From assembly GCF_036226505.1 (NCBI RefSeq), contig NZ_CP108484.1, positions 3,596,001 to 3,660,000 on the forward strand: DNA of 64,000 nt, read 5' to 3'. Each line of letters begins with the position of its first letter. The stretch's first letter is position 1. The notes below the pieces were generated by a model, which saw only the letters and a program-made list of their open reading frames with translations, was not told where the DNA came from and made no database searches. Of this stretch, positions 47,507-56,162 are shown one piece after another. Origin of the DNA: Kitasatospora sp. NBC_01246. Its GTDB lineage: Bacteria > Actinomycetota > Actinomycetes > Streptomycetales > Streptomycetaceae. The translations under genes and the position numbers were made by a program.

Positions 47507-48251
47507 GGACGGCCTTCCGGCAGCGGTATCTAGAGGTGTCGCGGAGCACGCCCCCGGAGGGACGGCGGCGGCGACGGGCGGGGGTCTGGGCACGAGTCTA
47601 CCGGGCTGGCCGGTTTCACTCGTCTGCACGTCCAGGAGACCGTGACCGGCCGGGCGGCCGCTTCGTTGCATCTGACGAACGCACGACCGCGCCGCGCCCG
47701 CCAGGTGCGCCGCCTCCGCCCCGGCAGGGGCGCCGCCGTGCGGGCTAGCAGGACCACGCGTGGAGCTCATCCCAGTCCACCGGCGCGCGTGGCGCAGCCG
47801 CTGTCCCGGCCCCGCCGGGAGCGCTGCGCCGTGGGACCGCGCGCGGGTGCAGCGGCCGGCCAGCAGGGGACAGCGACCCCGGCCGTGACTGGACACCCAA
47901 GGAGGTGGGGCGGCCGGCCCCGGGGACGCCCGGGTACCGGCCGCCGCACCCCGGCGCGCCCCGGGCGCGCACCGTTCACCGTCCCCGCGCCACCGTGCGC
48001 TTCCCTGTGCGCTGCAGCACCACCACTACGCACGGTGATCATCGACAGCGCCTGCCCCGCGCCTCCCGGCGGACCGCCGAGCCGGTCCGAACGGCCGCCG
48101 CGCCCCGGCCGGGACGAAAATGGACTGTGCCGAATCATGCCGAATCGGTTGCAGAGCAAGCCCTTCGTCCAGCACGATGCTGCTTGGAAGAGGTTCTCCC
48201 GGCAACCGAAGGCCCCCGCGGAGTGCCGTCCCGATGCCTCCGAGACCCGCG

Positions 48252-48464
48252 ATGGCAACGATTATCACCTCACGCTCCGTGAGCGAGAGTCCGGTGCAGG
48301 CATGCGCGCCGGCCCGCCCCGCCGCGTGCGTACCCGCCCTGCGCGACCGGCCCACCTCATGCCGGTGCCGCGCCGGCACCACCCAGAAGCCATTCGACGC
48401 GACGGCGCTCCTCCCCCGGCGCCGTCACCCCCAGCACCGGCGCAGCCCTGACGCCGAGTGCTGA
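48252..48464 (+). CDS. Possible small protein, uncertain
   Basis: 70-codon frame from an ATG at 48252, ending five bases before a strong terminator. The second half has high G/C third positions (for example DRPTSCRCRAGTTQKPFDAT), the first half does not. It is Cys/Arg/Pro-rich and matches nothing I know. No good ribosome site. The frame stays open upstream to 48120. Kept only because an otherwise unexplained plus-strand terminator follows it; it may equally be the 3' part of a non-coding RNA. Confidence 0.22.
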   Translation: MATIITSRSVSESPVQACAPARPAACVPALRDRPTSCRCRAGTTQKPFDATALLPRRRHPQHRRSPDAEC

Positions 48465-48468
48465 GCGA

Positions 48469-48500
48469 CAAAGGGCCCCGTTCCCCCGCGGGGCCCTTTG
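48469..48500. terminator. Terminator inside the guaA upstream gap
   Basis: Perfect 12-bp stem with AAA/TTT at the base and an eight-base loop. The minus-strand neighbour already has its own terminator at 48625-48657, so this one suggests a plus-strand transcript arriving from within the gap. Confidence 0.75.
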
Positions 48501-48624
48501 CCCTGTTCGGGGGCGGAGCGCCCGGTTCCGCACCGCTCCGGCCGCGCCACCGCTGCCGACCACGCCACCGCCGCCGGCCCGCGACCGCGTTCCGGCGGCG
48601 GTCGGCCGAGCCGCACGGACACGT

Positions 48625-48657
48625 GAGGGGCGCGCGGCTGCTGGCCACGCGCCCCTC
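48625..48657 (-). terminator. Terminator after the zinc-ribbon membrane gene
   Basis: 10-bp perfect stem with a 13-base loop, five bp beyond the stop of the minus-strand membrane gene. Confidence 0.65.
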
Positions 48658-48662
48658 GACCG

Positions 48663-50384
48663 CTACTGCTGCTTGCGCCAGACGCTCGGGTCGACCGGCT
48701 CGTCCTCGCCCGGCGACCGCGCGGGCGGCACCCCGCCGGACGGCCTCGCCGGCGGCTCCTCGTGCGAACCGATCACCTCGCTCACCCCCGGCCGCAGATC
48801 GGGTTCCGGCGCGATCCCCGCCTCCTGCGGCGCGCGGGCCGGAGCGGGCGCCCCCTGGTACGGCGCGTCCTGCGGCGCCGCGCCGGGCACCGCCTGGGCC
48901 CGGCCGCCGCCCGTGGCCGCCAGCAAGGGCGGCACCGCCAGCGCGCCGATCGCCGCCCAGATCACATTGACCGCCAGTACGGTGGCGAAGGCCAGCCCCA
49001 CCGCGTACTCGGCGCCGAACTCCCGCTGCCGCCCGGAGTACGTCGTGGTGGAACTCGTCGAGACCACCGCGCCGGCGATCGCCATCAGCAGGCTGAGCCC
49101 CGCCGCGTACACCACCGCCAGCCGGAGCCGGTCGGCCGCGTCCAGCCGCCGCCGGTACGCCGTCCACCCGAGGAAGGCCACCGCGGCCAGCGCGAGCAGG
49201 CCGGTCCACCGCCAGTCGGCGCTCTCCCCGTGCAGGTCGAAGAAGGAGAACTCGCCGTTGTCACGCGGGCCGGACTCCCAGTCCGGGTCCGCGGTGGAGG
49301 GGCTCCCGCCGCTGCCCACCTTCAGCGTCGCCGCCGACCCCAGGCCGAGCAGCAGCAGACCGACGTTCGGCAGCACGGCCAGCGAGGCGCCGGCCTCGCC
49401 GCCCTCGCCCTGGACGGCGATCAGCACGAAGCCGACCAGCGAGGCGAGTCCGATCGTCATCGTCAGCGCACGGCCCGCCGCCAGCGCGGCCACCGCCCAG
49501 CCGCGTACCGCCCGGTTGCGCCAGGCCGCCCAGCGCAGCGCGTCCGTCCCGTGGACGGCGAACGCCACCAGCCCGGCCAGCAGCGCCGTCCAGCCGACCG
49601 CCTGGAGCCAGCCGGAGTCGGCCGAGTACGTCACACCGCCCAACGAGCCGGCGTAGTCGTCCACGTCGAACCGGCCGTCGGAGGTCCCCGGGTGCCAGTC
49701 GGCGCCGGCGACCAGGCCGATCAGCAGGGTCACCGCCGCCGCGGCCACCGCGGTCCGCAGCGCCTCGGCGGCCGCCTGCCGGCTGGTCCACTGCTCACCG
49801 GTACCGGCCTGGCGACGGCGCGCGGCGGCCCGCAGACCGATCCAGAGCGCGAGCAGCCAGAGCGCGGTGACCGTCATCGGCACCGCCCGGACGAGCGCCT
49901 CGCCGCCACCGTCCCCGTACCGGCCCCCGCCGGTGAAGCCCAACTCGAACGGCGCGCCGAGGGCGGCCAGCGCGAGGGCCAGCGCACCACCGAAGCGCTC
50001 GCCGAAGGACGGCGCCCGGAACAGGTAGAAGAAGGTGTAGTCGTCCGGGACCGCCGCGATCAGCGCCGCCAGGAAGAGCACCGCGGTCGGCGCGACCATC
50101 ACCTTGAACGCCGGCCGCCAGTCCGCGCCGGTCAGCCCCCGCAGGACGGCCGGGCGCGCGGTGGCCGGGTCGTAGGGCCGGCCGGTGCCCCAACTGCCCA
50201 CCGCCGGCGGCGCGAAGGCGGGCGGGGCCGGTGGTGCGGCGGGCGGCGGAGGCGTGAACCCGGCGGGCGGTGCCGCGGGCGGGGCGGGCGGCGGCGGGGG
50301 CGGCGGCAGCAGCGGCCGCCCGCACGAGGCACAGCCGAGCGCCCCCTCCCCCGAAGCCGCGCCGCACGATGCGCAGATGGCCAT
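48663..50384 (-). CDS. Zinc-ribbon multispanning membrane protein
   Basis: 573-residue protein. An N-terminal zinc ribbon (Cys4, Cys7, Cys18, Cys21: CASCG ... CASCG) is followed by a Pro/Ala-rich linker (24-70). About nine or ten predicted helices come next (95-110, 130-150, 168-186, 210-228, 268-285, 300-345 and others), with a long extracytoplasmic loop (about 228-262). A disordered Pro/Glu tail (about 505-573) closes it. The layout is common in streptomycete membrane proteins of unknown function. ATG at 50382-50384 after a G-rich stretch. Confidence 0.78.
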   Translation of the reverse strand: MAICASCGAASGEGALGCASCGRPLLPPPPPPPAPPAAPPAGFTPPPPAAPPAPPAFAPPAVGSWGTGRPYDPATARPAVLRGLTGADWRPAFKVMVAPTAVLFLAALIAAVPDDYTFFYLFRAPSFGERFGGALALALAALGAPFELGFTGGGRYGDGGGEALVRAVPMTVTALWLLALWIGLRAAARRRQAGTGEQWTSRQAAAEALRTAVAAAAVTLLIGLVAGADWHPGTSDGRFDVDDYAGSLGGVTYSADSGWLQAVGWTALLAGLVAFAVHGTDALRWAAWRNRAVRGWAVAALAAGRALTMTIGLASLVGFVLIAVQGEGGEAGASLAVLPNVGLLLLGLGSAATLKVGSGGSPSTADPDWESGPRDNGEFSFFDLHGESADWRWTGLLALAAVAFLGWTAYRRRLDAADRLRLAVVYAAGLSLLMAIAGAVVSTSSTTTYSGRQREFGAEYAVGLAFATVLAVNVIWAAIGALAVPPLLAATGGGRAQAVPGAAPQDAPYQGAPAPARAPQEAGIAPEPDLRPGVSEVIGSHEEPPARPSGGVPPARSPGEDEPVDPSVWRKQQ

Positions 50385-50505
50385 GGACCCCGACCCCCCC
50401 GTGAACGGTTGCTCCCTGGTCCCCCCAGGGAGCCCGTTTATCCCATCGTGCCCGGACGGCTGTCAACCGGCACCGGCCACGGCTGCCGATCGGACCGGCG
50501 GAGCG

Positions 50506-52308
50506 TCAGGAGACCTCCGGGTCACGCTTCTTGGGCACCACCGGAACGGCGAGCAGCGGCAGTCGCAGCGCACCGAAGGCCTCGGCCGGCACGGCCGGAC
50601 GCACCGGCGCCACCGCCGCGACCCGCCGGTAGGCCTCGCCCGGAGCCGGGCGGCCGTCCGCCTCGCCCTTGTTGGGCCACATCGACATGGCCCGCTCGGC
50701 CTGCGCGGTGATCGTCAGCGAGGGGTTCACCCCGAGGTTGGCGGAGACCGCGGAACCGTCCACCACGCTGATCCCGGGGTGGCCGTGGAGCCGGTGGTAC
50801 GGGTCGACCACGCCGGTCTCGGCGGAGTCGCCGATCGGGCAGCCGCCGAGGAAGTGGGCGGTCATCGGGATGTCGAAGATCTCGCCGACGGTGCTGCCCG
50901 CGAACCCGTTGATCTCGGCGGCCAGCGCCTGGGCGCCCTGCTCGGCCGCCGGGATCCAGCTCGGGTTGGGCGCGCCGTGGCCCTGGGTGGAGGTCAGCTG
51001 GCCCTTGCCGAGGCCCTTGGTCTTCAGCGAGACGGTGATCGAGTTGTCCAGCGACTGCATCACCAGGCCGATGATGGTCTTCTCCGACCAGCGGTGCTGG
51101 TTCATCGACCGCGCGAAGGTCACCGGGTGGCGGGCCGCCGTGCCCAGGTAGCGCAGCCAGCGGGGGCCCTTCCCGCCGCCCTTGACCTGCATGACGGACA
51201 GCGCGCCCATCGCGTTGGAGCCCTTGCCGTAGCGCACCGGCTCGATGTGGGTGTTCGCGTCCGGGTGGATCGAGGAGGTGATCGCGACGCCCTTGGTGAA
51301 GTCCGCCCGGCTGCCGTAGCGCCGGTCGGTCGTCTGCGCGCCGACCAGCGCCTCGGAGTTCGTCCGGGTCAGCTCGCCGAGCCGGGCGGAGAGCCGCGGC
51401 AGGTGGCCGCCGTCGCGCATCCGGTGCAGCAGCGACTGGGTGCCGTAGGTGCCGGCCGCGACCACCACCCGGGCGGCGGTGATCGTCCGCGCGCCCGCCT
51501 TGACCCGGTCGGTCGTGGAGCGGGCGTCGGTCCGGCGGACGTCCACCGCGAAGCCCTCGCCGTGCTCGCGGATCCGGGCCACCGTGGTGAGCGGGTGGAT
51601 CTCGGCGCCACCGCGCTCGGCCAGGTACAGGTAGTTCTCGGTGAGCATGTTCTTGGCACCATGCCGGCACCCGGTCATGCACTCGCCGCACTCCACGCAG
51701 GCCCGCCGGGCCGGGCCGGCCCCGCCGAAGTACGGATCGGCCACCTCCTCGCCGGGCGCCGCCCCGACCGCGCCGTCGGAGTCCTTCCCGTCGCCGAAGA
51801 AGACCCCGACCGGGGCCAGGTGGAAGGTGTCCCCGACGCCCATCTTCTCGGCGGCCGCCTTCAGATGGACGTCGGACGGGGTGACGGTCGGGTTGAGCCG
51901 GACCCCGAGCATCCGCTGCGCCTGGTCGTAGAACGGCGCCAACTCCTCCTGCCAGTCCGTGATGTGGCGCCACTGGCGGTCCTCGAAGAACGCCTTCGGC
52001 GGCACGTACAGGGTGTTCGCGTAGTTCAGCGAGCCGCCGCCGACCCCGGCGCCCGCCAGGATCATCACATTGGCCAGCAGGTGGATCCGCTGGATGCCGT
52101 ACAGGCCGAGCCTGGGCGCCCACAGGTACTTGGCGAGGTCCCAGGAGTTCCGGGGCAGTTCGTCGCGCTCGAAGCGCCGCCCGGCCTCCAGGACGGCGAC
52201 CCGGTAGCCCTTCTCGGTCAGCCGCAGCGCGGAGACCGAACCACCGAAGCCCGAGCCGATCACGACCACGTCGTAGTCGAAGTCCGCCTCGTCGCGGGAC
52301 GCCACCAT
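50506..52308 (-). CDS. GMC family oxidoreductase
   Basis: 600-residue flavoenzyme. FAD-binding Rossmann motif GSGFGG is at 18-23 (YDVVVIGSGFGGSVSAL), followed by EAGRRFERDELP, GAGVGGGSLNYANT and the C-terminal ISVVDGSAVSANLGVNPSLT with the active-site region. A cysteine-rich CVECGECMTGCRHGAKNM segment (about 200-217) looks like a ferredoxin-type cluster binder, as in the cholesterol-oxidase-like and alcohol-oxidising branch of the family. Substrate is unknown; sterol or other alcohol oxidation is possible. No signal peptide. ATG at 52306-52308. It sits downstream of the succinic semialdehyde dehydrogenase on the same strand, with a terminator between them. Confidence 0.87.
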   Translation of the reverse strand: MVASRDEADFDYDVVVIGSGFGGSVSALRLTEKGYRVAVLEAGRRFERDELPRNSWDLAKYLWAPRLGLYGIQRIHLLANVMILAGAGVGGGSLNYANTLYVPPKAFFEDRQWRHITDWQEELAPFYDQAQRMLGVRLNPTVTPSDVHLKAAAEKMGVGDTFHLAPVGVFFGDGKDSDGAVGAAPGEEVADPYFGGAGPARRACVECGECMTGCRHGAKNMLTENYLYLAERGGAEIHPLTTVARIREHGEGFAVDVRRTDARSTTDRVKAGARTITAARVVVAAGTYGTQSLLHRMRDGGHLPRLSARLGELTRTNSEALVGAQTTDRRYGSRADFTKGVAITSSIHPDANTHIEPVRYGKGSNAMGALSVMQVKGGGKGPRWLRYLGTAARHPVTFARSMNQHRWSEKTIIGLVMQSLDNSITVSLKTKGLGKGQLTSTQGHGAPNPSWIPAAEQGAQALAAEINGFAGSTVGEIFDIPMTAHFLGGCPIGDSAETGVVDPYHRLHGHPGISVVDGSAVSANLGVNPSLTITAQAERAMSMWPNKGEADGRPAPGEAYRRVAAVAPVRPAVPAEAFGALRLPLLAVPVVPKKRDPEVS

Positions 52309-52377
52309 GTGCCACTGCTCCTTCGGGATACGAACGGACTTCGGGGCCGGGCGCCCGGGCCGGGCGGCTCCGCCGGT

Positions 52378-52401
52378 CGGTCCGGCCCTCGGGCCGGACC
52401 G
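52378..52401. terminator. Terminator after the semialdehyde dehydrogenase gene
   Basis: 11-bp perfect stem around a two-base centre, eight bases beyond the stop of the dehydrogenase gene. It probably limits read-through into the GMC gene. Confidence 0.75.
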
Positions 52402-52408
52402 GAGGGGA

Positions 52409-54052
52409 CTACTTGAACCGCAGCGCCTTCAGGACCCGCAGCCCGCCGGTGAACACCGCGGCGAACTGCCGGTCGTCCAGGCCGAAGGCGGGCGCGAGCG
52501 GCATCACCCGCTGGCTGGCGATGGTCTGCGCCTCGGTGAACCGCAGGATGCCCTCGGCACCGTGCCGCCGGCCGAGCCCGGACTCGCCCATCCCGCCCAT
52601 CGGCGAGCCGACCGAGCCGTACGCCGCCGCGTAGCCCTCGTTGACGTTGACCGTGCCGGTACGCAGCCGCGCCGCGATCGCCCGGCCGCGCCGGCCGTCC
52701 TTCGTCCAGACGCTGGAGTTGAGCCCGTACGGCGTGGAGTTGGCGATGGCCACCGCCTCGTCCTCGGTGTCGAAGCGGTACACCGAGACCACCGGGCCGA
52801 AGGTCTCCTCGGAGCAGACCGCCATCTCCGGGGTGACCCCGTCCAGGATGGTCGGCTCGTGGAAGAACGGGCCGAGGTCCGGCCGGGCGCGGCCGCCGGC
52901 CACCACCGTGGCGCCGGCCTTGACCGCCTCCTCCACGTGCCGGGTGGTGGCGTCCAGCTGGCGCACCGAGACCAGCGACCCCATGTCCGCGCCGTAGGCG
53001 AGGCCGCCGCCGAGCCGCAGCGCACGGGTGCGCGCGGCGAACTTCGCCAGGAACGCGTCGGCCACCGAGCGGTGCACCAGCAGCCGCTCGATCGAGATGC
53101 AGAGCTGGCCGGCGGAGGAGAAGCAGGCCCGGACGGCGCCCTCGGCGGCCCGGTCGAGGTCGGCGTCGGCGAGCACCAGCATGGCGTTCTTGCCGCCGAG
53201 TTCGAGCGAAGCGCCGACCAGCCGGGCGGCGGCGCGCTGGGCGACCTCGCGGCCGGTGCGGGTGGAGCCGGTGAACGAGACGTAGTCGGCGTGCTCGACG
53301 ACGGCCGGTCCGACCACCGGGCCGTCACCGATCACGATCTGCCAGAGGTCGGCCGGCAGCCCGGCCTCGATCAGCAGCTCGCGGGCCCAGAGCGCGGTCA
53401 GCGCGGTCTGCGTGTCCGGCTTGTTGACCACCGCGTTGCCCGCCACGAAGGCGGGCAGCGCGTCGCCGATGGACAGCTCCAGCGGGTAGTTCCAGGGCGA
53501 GATGTGCCCGATCACGCCCTTGGCGCGGCGGGCCTCGACCGCCCGGGTGAGCACCGGCAGCGCCCCGCCGTGCCGCTTGTCGCGCAGGTACCCGTGCGCG
53601 GCGCGCCCGTAGTGCCGGGCCGCCATGGCGACGGCCAGCACCTCCTCGAAGGCGTGCAGCCGGGCCTTGCCGGTCTCCGCCTGGATGAGGTCCAGGACCT
53701 CGTCCTGGCGCTTGAGCAGCAGGTCGTGGAAGCGCAGCAGGACGGCGGCGCGGCGGCGGACCGGCAGCGCGGCCCAGACCGGCTGGGCGCGCCGGGCCAG
53801 CTCGTAGGCGACCTCGACGTCGGCCGGGGTCGAGCGCGGCAGGGCGGCCAGCGGCTCACCGGTCAGCGGGGCGACGGTCTCCACCAGGTCCGGCTCGCCC
53901 GCCGCGGTGACCCCGGCGGCGAGGCGGGTGACCAGGGAGGGCGGAACGGCCGCGGCGACGGTACGGCCGCCGCCGGGGGCGGCGGGGTTGCGGTCCGCGG
54001 CGCCGGCGCCGGGCTGCTCGGAGACCGTGGCATCTGCTGTGAGGTCCGTCAT
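52409..54052 (-). CDS. Succinic semialdehyde dehydrogenase (ALDH family)
   Basis: 547-residue NAD(P)-dependent aldehyde dehydrogenase, oxidising succinic semialdehyde to succinate at the end of the GABA or bypass pathway that feeds the TCA cycle. Cofactor loop is in FTGSTRTGREVAQ; general-base Glu lies in SLELGGKN; nucleophile Cys318 in SSAGQLCISIERL; EETFGPVVSV follows. The first 40 residues are a disordered Ala/Pro/Gly extension. Assigned to the SSADH branch from overall similarity to the actinobacterial gene in this neighbourhood; other aldehydes cannot be excluded. ATG start at 54050-54052. Confidence 0.9.
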   Translation of the reverse strand: MTDLTADATVSEQPGAGAADRNPAAPGGGRTVAAAVPPSLVTRLAAGVTAAGEPDLVETVAPLTGEPLAALPRSTPADVEVAYELARRAQPVWAALPVRRRAAVLLRFHDLLLKRQDEVLDLIQAETGKARLHAFEEVLAVAMAARHYGRAAHGYLRDKRHGGALPVLTRAVEARRAKGVIGHISPWNYPLELSIGDALPAFVAGNAVVNKPDTQTALTALWARELLIEAGLPADLWQIVIGDGPVVGPAVVEHADYVSFTGSTRTGREVAQRAAARLVGASLELGGKNAMLVLADADLDRAAEGAVRACFSSAGQLCISIERLLVHRSVADAFLAKFAARTRALRLGGGLAYGADMGSLVSVRQLDATTRHVEEAVKAGATVVAGGRARPDLGPFFHEPTILDGVTPEMAVCSEETFGPVVSVYRFDTEDEAVAIANSTPYGLNSSVWTKDGRRGRAIAARLRTGTVNVNEGYAAAYGSVGSPMGGMGESGLGRRHGAEGILRFTEAQTIASQRVMPLAPAFGLDDRQFAAVFTGGLRVLKALRFK

Positions 54053-54158
54053 GGGGCGCAGCCTAGGCGCTCGGCGGCCGGTTCGGTACCCGTCGGTAAC
54101 AAGAATGTCGGCGCGCCGCGGCGCGGCCGGGAGCCCGCCGACCCGGTGGGGCGACGGC

Positions 54159-56003
54159 TCAGCGGGTGGGCGTGAAGTCCTTGAGCACCGCGTTGAACCG
54201 CTGCTCCCCCTCCGGCCAGTCCTTGTCCGTGTCCGGGCTGGAGAGGTAGATGGCGTAGCCCGTCCCGTCGCGGTCGATGAACTCCGCCTCTATCGCCCGC
54301 CGCCGGCCGCCCTCCTTGGCCGCGTAGCTGAACTCCCAGACCGCCGCGTCGTGGCCGTTCACCAGGACGCTGGTCAGCTTGTGCTGGCGGTACTCCTTCA
54401 GCTTCGAGACCGTGGTCTCCATCTGCCGCAGGTGCTCCAGCGGCTTGACCGACTGGCCGACGGTGACGGCGAACTGGAGGTAGTGGGTCTTGTTGTCCGG
54501 GCTGTAGAAGATCTGGTTCGCGGTGTCGGTGCTGCGCTGCCAGGCCGGGGTGGCCACCGGCAGCGGGAACCGGAAGCCCGCCGGGTCGTCCACCCAGCGG
54601 TAGCCGGTGGGCGGGGGATCGGTGTCGCCGGACGCGGTGGGCTGCGGCGTCCCGGAGCCGGTGGCGGTCGGGGAGGGACCGGGCTCCGGGGCTCCCCGGT
54701 CACGGGTCGCGAGGAAGGTCGCCCCGGCGGCCACCACCGCGACGGTCAGGGCGATCGCGACGACCCGCAGCACGGCCCGGCGCCTCGCCGGGCCACGCGC
54801 GGGCGAAACGGAGTGCGCTCCCGGCGTGGGCGTGGCGGCGTGCGCTCCCGACATGGGGGTGGCGGCGTGCGCTCCCGACATGGGGGTGGCGGCGTGCGCT
54901 CCCGACATGGGCGTGGCGGCGTGCGCCCCCGACATGGGCGTGGCGGCGTGCGCCCCGGACAGCACGGCCGGTCCGGCGGGCCCCAGCGGCCCCGTACCCG
55001 GCCGCTCGGCGTCCACCGCGGCGTATACCGGCGGCTGCGGCGTGGTCGGCCCCTCGGAGTCGACGGCCGGGACCGGCCCGGCCGGCGCGTCGGTGCGGTC
55101 GACCACCGGCACCGACTGGGTGGGCGTCTTGACCGGCGCGACGGGCTTGAAGCCCATGGTGTGCCCGGCCTTCACCTCGGCCAGCATCCGGGCCGCCTCG
55201 TCCGCGCTCGGCCGCTCGGCCGGGTCCTTGGCCATCAGCGCGGCCAGCACCGGCCCCAGCGCCCCGGCCCGCCGCGGCTCCGGCAGCGGCTCGCCGACCA
55301 CCGCGGCCAGCGTGGTCAGCGGCGAGGTCCGGCGGAACGGCGAGTCGCCCTCCACGGCCGCGTACAGCGTCGCCCCGAGGCCCCACAGGTCGGAGGCCGG
55401 GCCCGGCCGCTCGCCCTGAGCGCGCTCCGGCGCCAGGTAGTCCGGCGAGCCGACCAGGTCGCCCGGCCGGGTCAGCTCGGTCGAGCCCTCGAAGGTCGCG
55501 ATGCCGAAGTCCAGCAGCACCACCCGCCCGGTGCCGCGCTCCAGCAGCACGTTGGCCGGCTTCACGTCCCGGTGCAGCACGCCCAGCTGGTGCCCGCGGT
55601 GCAGCGCGGCCAGCACCTGGCCGCCGACCTCGGCGGCGGCGCGCGGCGAGAGGGTGCCGTCCTGGCTGATCACATCGGCCAGTGAGCGGCCGTCGACCAG
55701 CTCCATCACGATCCACGGCTTGCCGTCCTGCTCCAGCACGTCGTGGACGGTGATCACGCCGGGGTGCTTGATCCGGGCGGCGGCGCTGGCCTCGCGCTTC
55801 ATCCGGGCGTTCAGGATCTGCAGCTCCTCCTCGGGGAGGTGGCTGACGGTCAGCTCCTTGACCGCGACCTCGCGGTCCAGCATCCGGTCCCAGGCCCGCC
55901 AGACCGTGCCCATGCCGCCCCGGCCGAGCCGGTCGCCCAGCTCGTAGCGCCCGGCCAGCAGCCGCTCACCCTCGGCCGTCCCCGGCCGGTCCTGCACGCC
56001 CAT
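54159..56003 (-). CDS. Membrane Ser/Thr protein kinase
   Basis: 614-residue Hanks-type kinase. The N-terminal kinase domain (about 20-285) is complete: glycine loop GRGGMGT, Lys49 (VAVK), catalytic Asp146 in HRDVKPAN, DFG at 165-167, and APE-like APERAQ. A Pro-rich juxtamembrane linker contains five SGAHAATPM repeats. One transmembrane helix (about 400-420) leads to an extracytoplasmic domain (about 455-614) shared in style with the second kinase, with no PASTA repeats. It should sense an external signal and phosphorylate cytoplasmic targets. ATG at 56001-56003 preferred, since GGAG lies ten bases upstream; a GTG at 56027 has none. Confidence 0.92.
   Translation of the reverse strand: MGVQDRPGTAEGERLLAGRYELGDRLGRGGMGTVWRAWDRMLDREVAVKELTVSHLPEEELQILNARMKREASAAARIKHPGVITVHDVLEQDGKPWIVMELVDGRSLADVISQDGTLSPRAAAEVGGQVLAALHRGHQLGVLHRDVKPANVLLERGTGRVVLLDFGIATFEGSTELTRPGDLVGSPDYLAPERAQGERPGPASDLWGLGATLYAAVEGDSPFRRTSPLTTLAAVVGEPLPEPRRAGALGPVLAALMAKDPAERPSADEAARMLAEVKAGHTMGFKPVAPVKTPTQSVPVVDRTDAPAGPVPAVDSEGPTTPQPPVYAAVDAERPGTGPLGPAGPAVLSGAHAATPMSGAHAATPMSGAHAATPMSGAHAATPMSGAHAATPTPGAHSVSPARGPARRRAVLRVVAIALTVAVVAAGATFLATRDRGAPEPGPSPTATGSGTPQPTASGDTDPPPTGYRWVDDPAGFRFPLPVATPAWQRSTDTANQIFYSPDNKTHYLQFAVTVGQSVKPLEHLRQMETTVSKLKEYRQHKLTSVLVNGHDAAVWEFSYAAKEGGRRRAIEAEFIDRDGTGYAIYLSSPDTDKDWPEGEQRFNAVLKDFTPTR
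54813..54958. repeat. 27-bp tandem repeat in the kinase linker
   Basis: About 5.4 copies of a 27-bp in-frame unit, encoding SGAHAATPM. Inner copies differ by single bases, implying recent expansion or exchange. Confidence 0.92.
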
Positions 56004-56162
56004 CGGCGACCGCTCCCCCTCCTCCACCTGCCGTCACCGCGACGGAGGGCCCGGTACAGACCACATTTCGAACAGCTCTCACGGCACACCCTAGGCGCAC
56101 CGCCCGGCCCCCGGTAACCTCCCCCGGCCGCAGGAGGGACGGGGGCGGCCGGGCGGGCACCG

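Larger units (their letters stand above)
47507..48662. other. 1.15 kb gap upstream of guaA
   Basis: Longest gap in the window. It starts with the guaA control region and contains palindrome CCACGCGTGG (47754-47763) and a 9-bp inverted repeat (47991-47999, 48029-48037). The 48115-48290 part is less G+C-rich than its flanks. No frame is convincingly coding; one short plus-strand frame is listed separately. Two terminators lie at its right end. Confidence 0.55.

Noticed and set aside
48026..48382. Minus-strand frame of 118 codons in the guaA upstream gap
   Set aside because: Poor codon bias, no ribosome site and no recognisable fold; a few residues look helical but not enough to call a gene.
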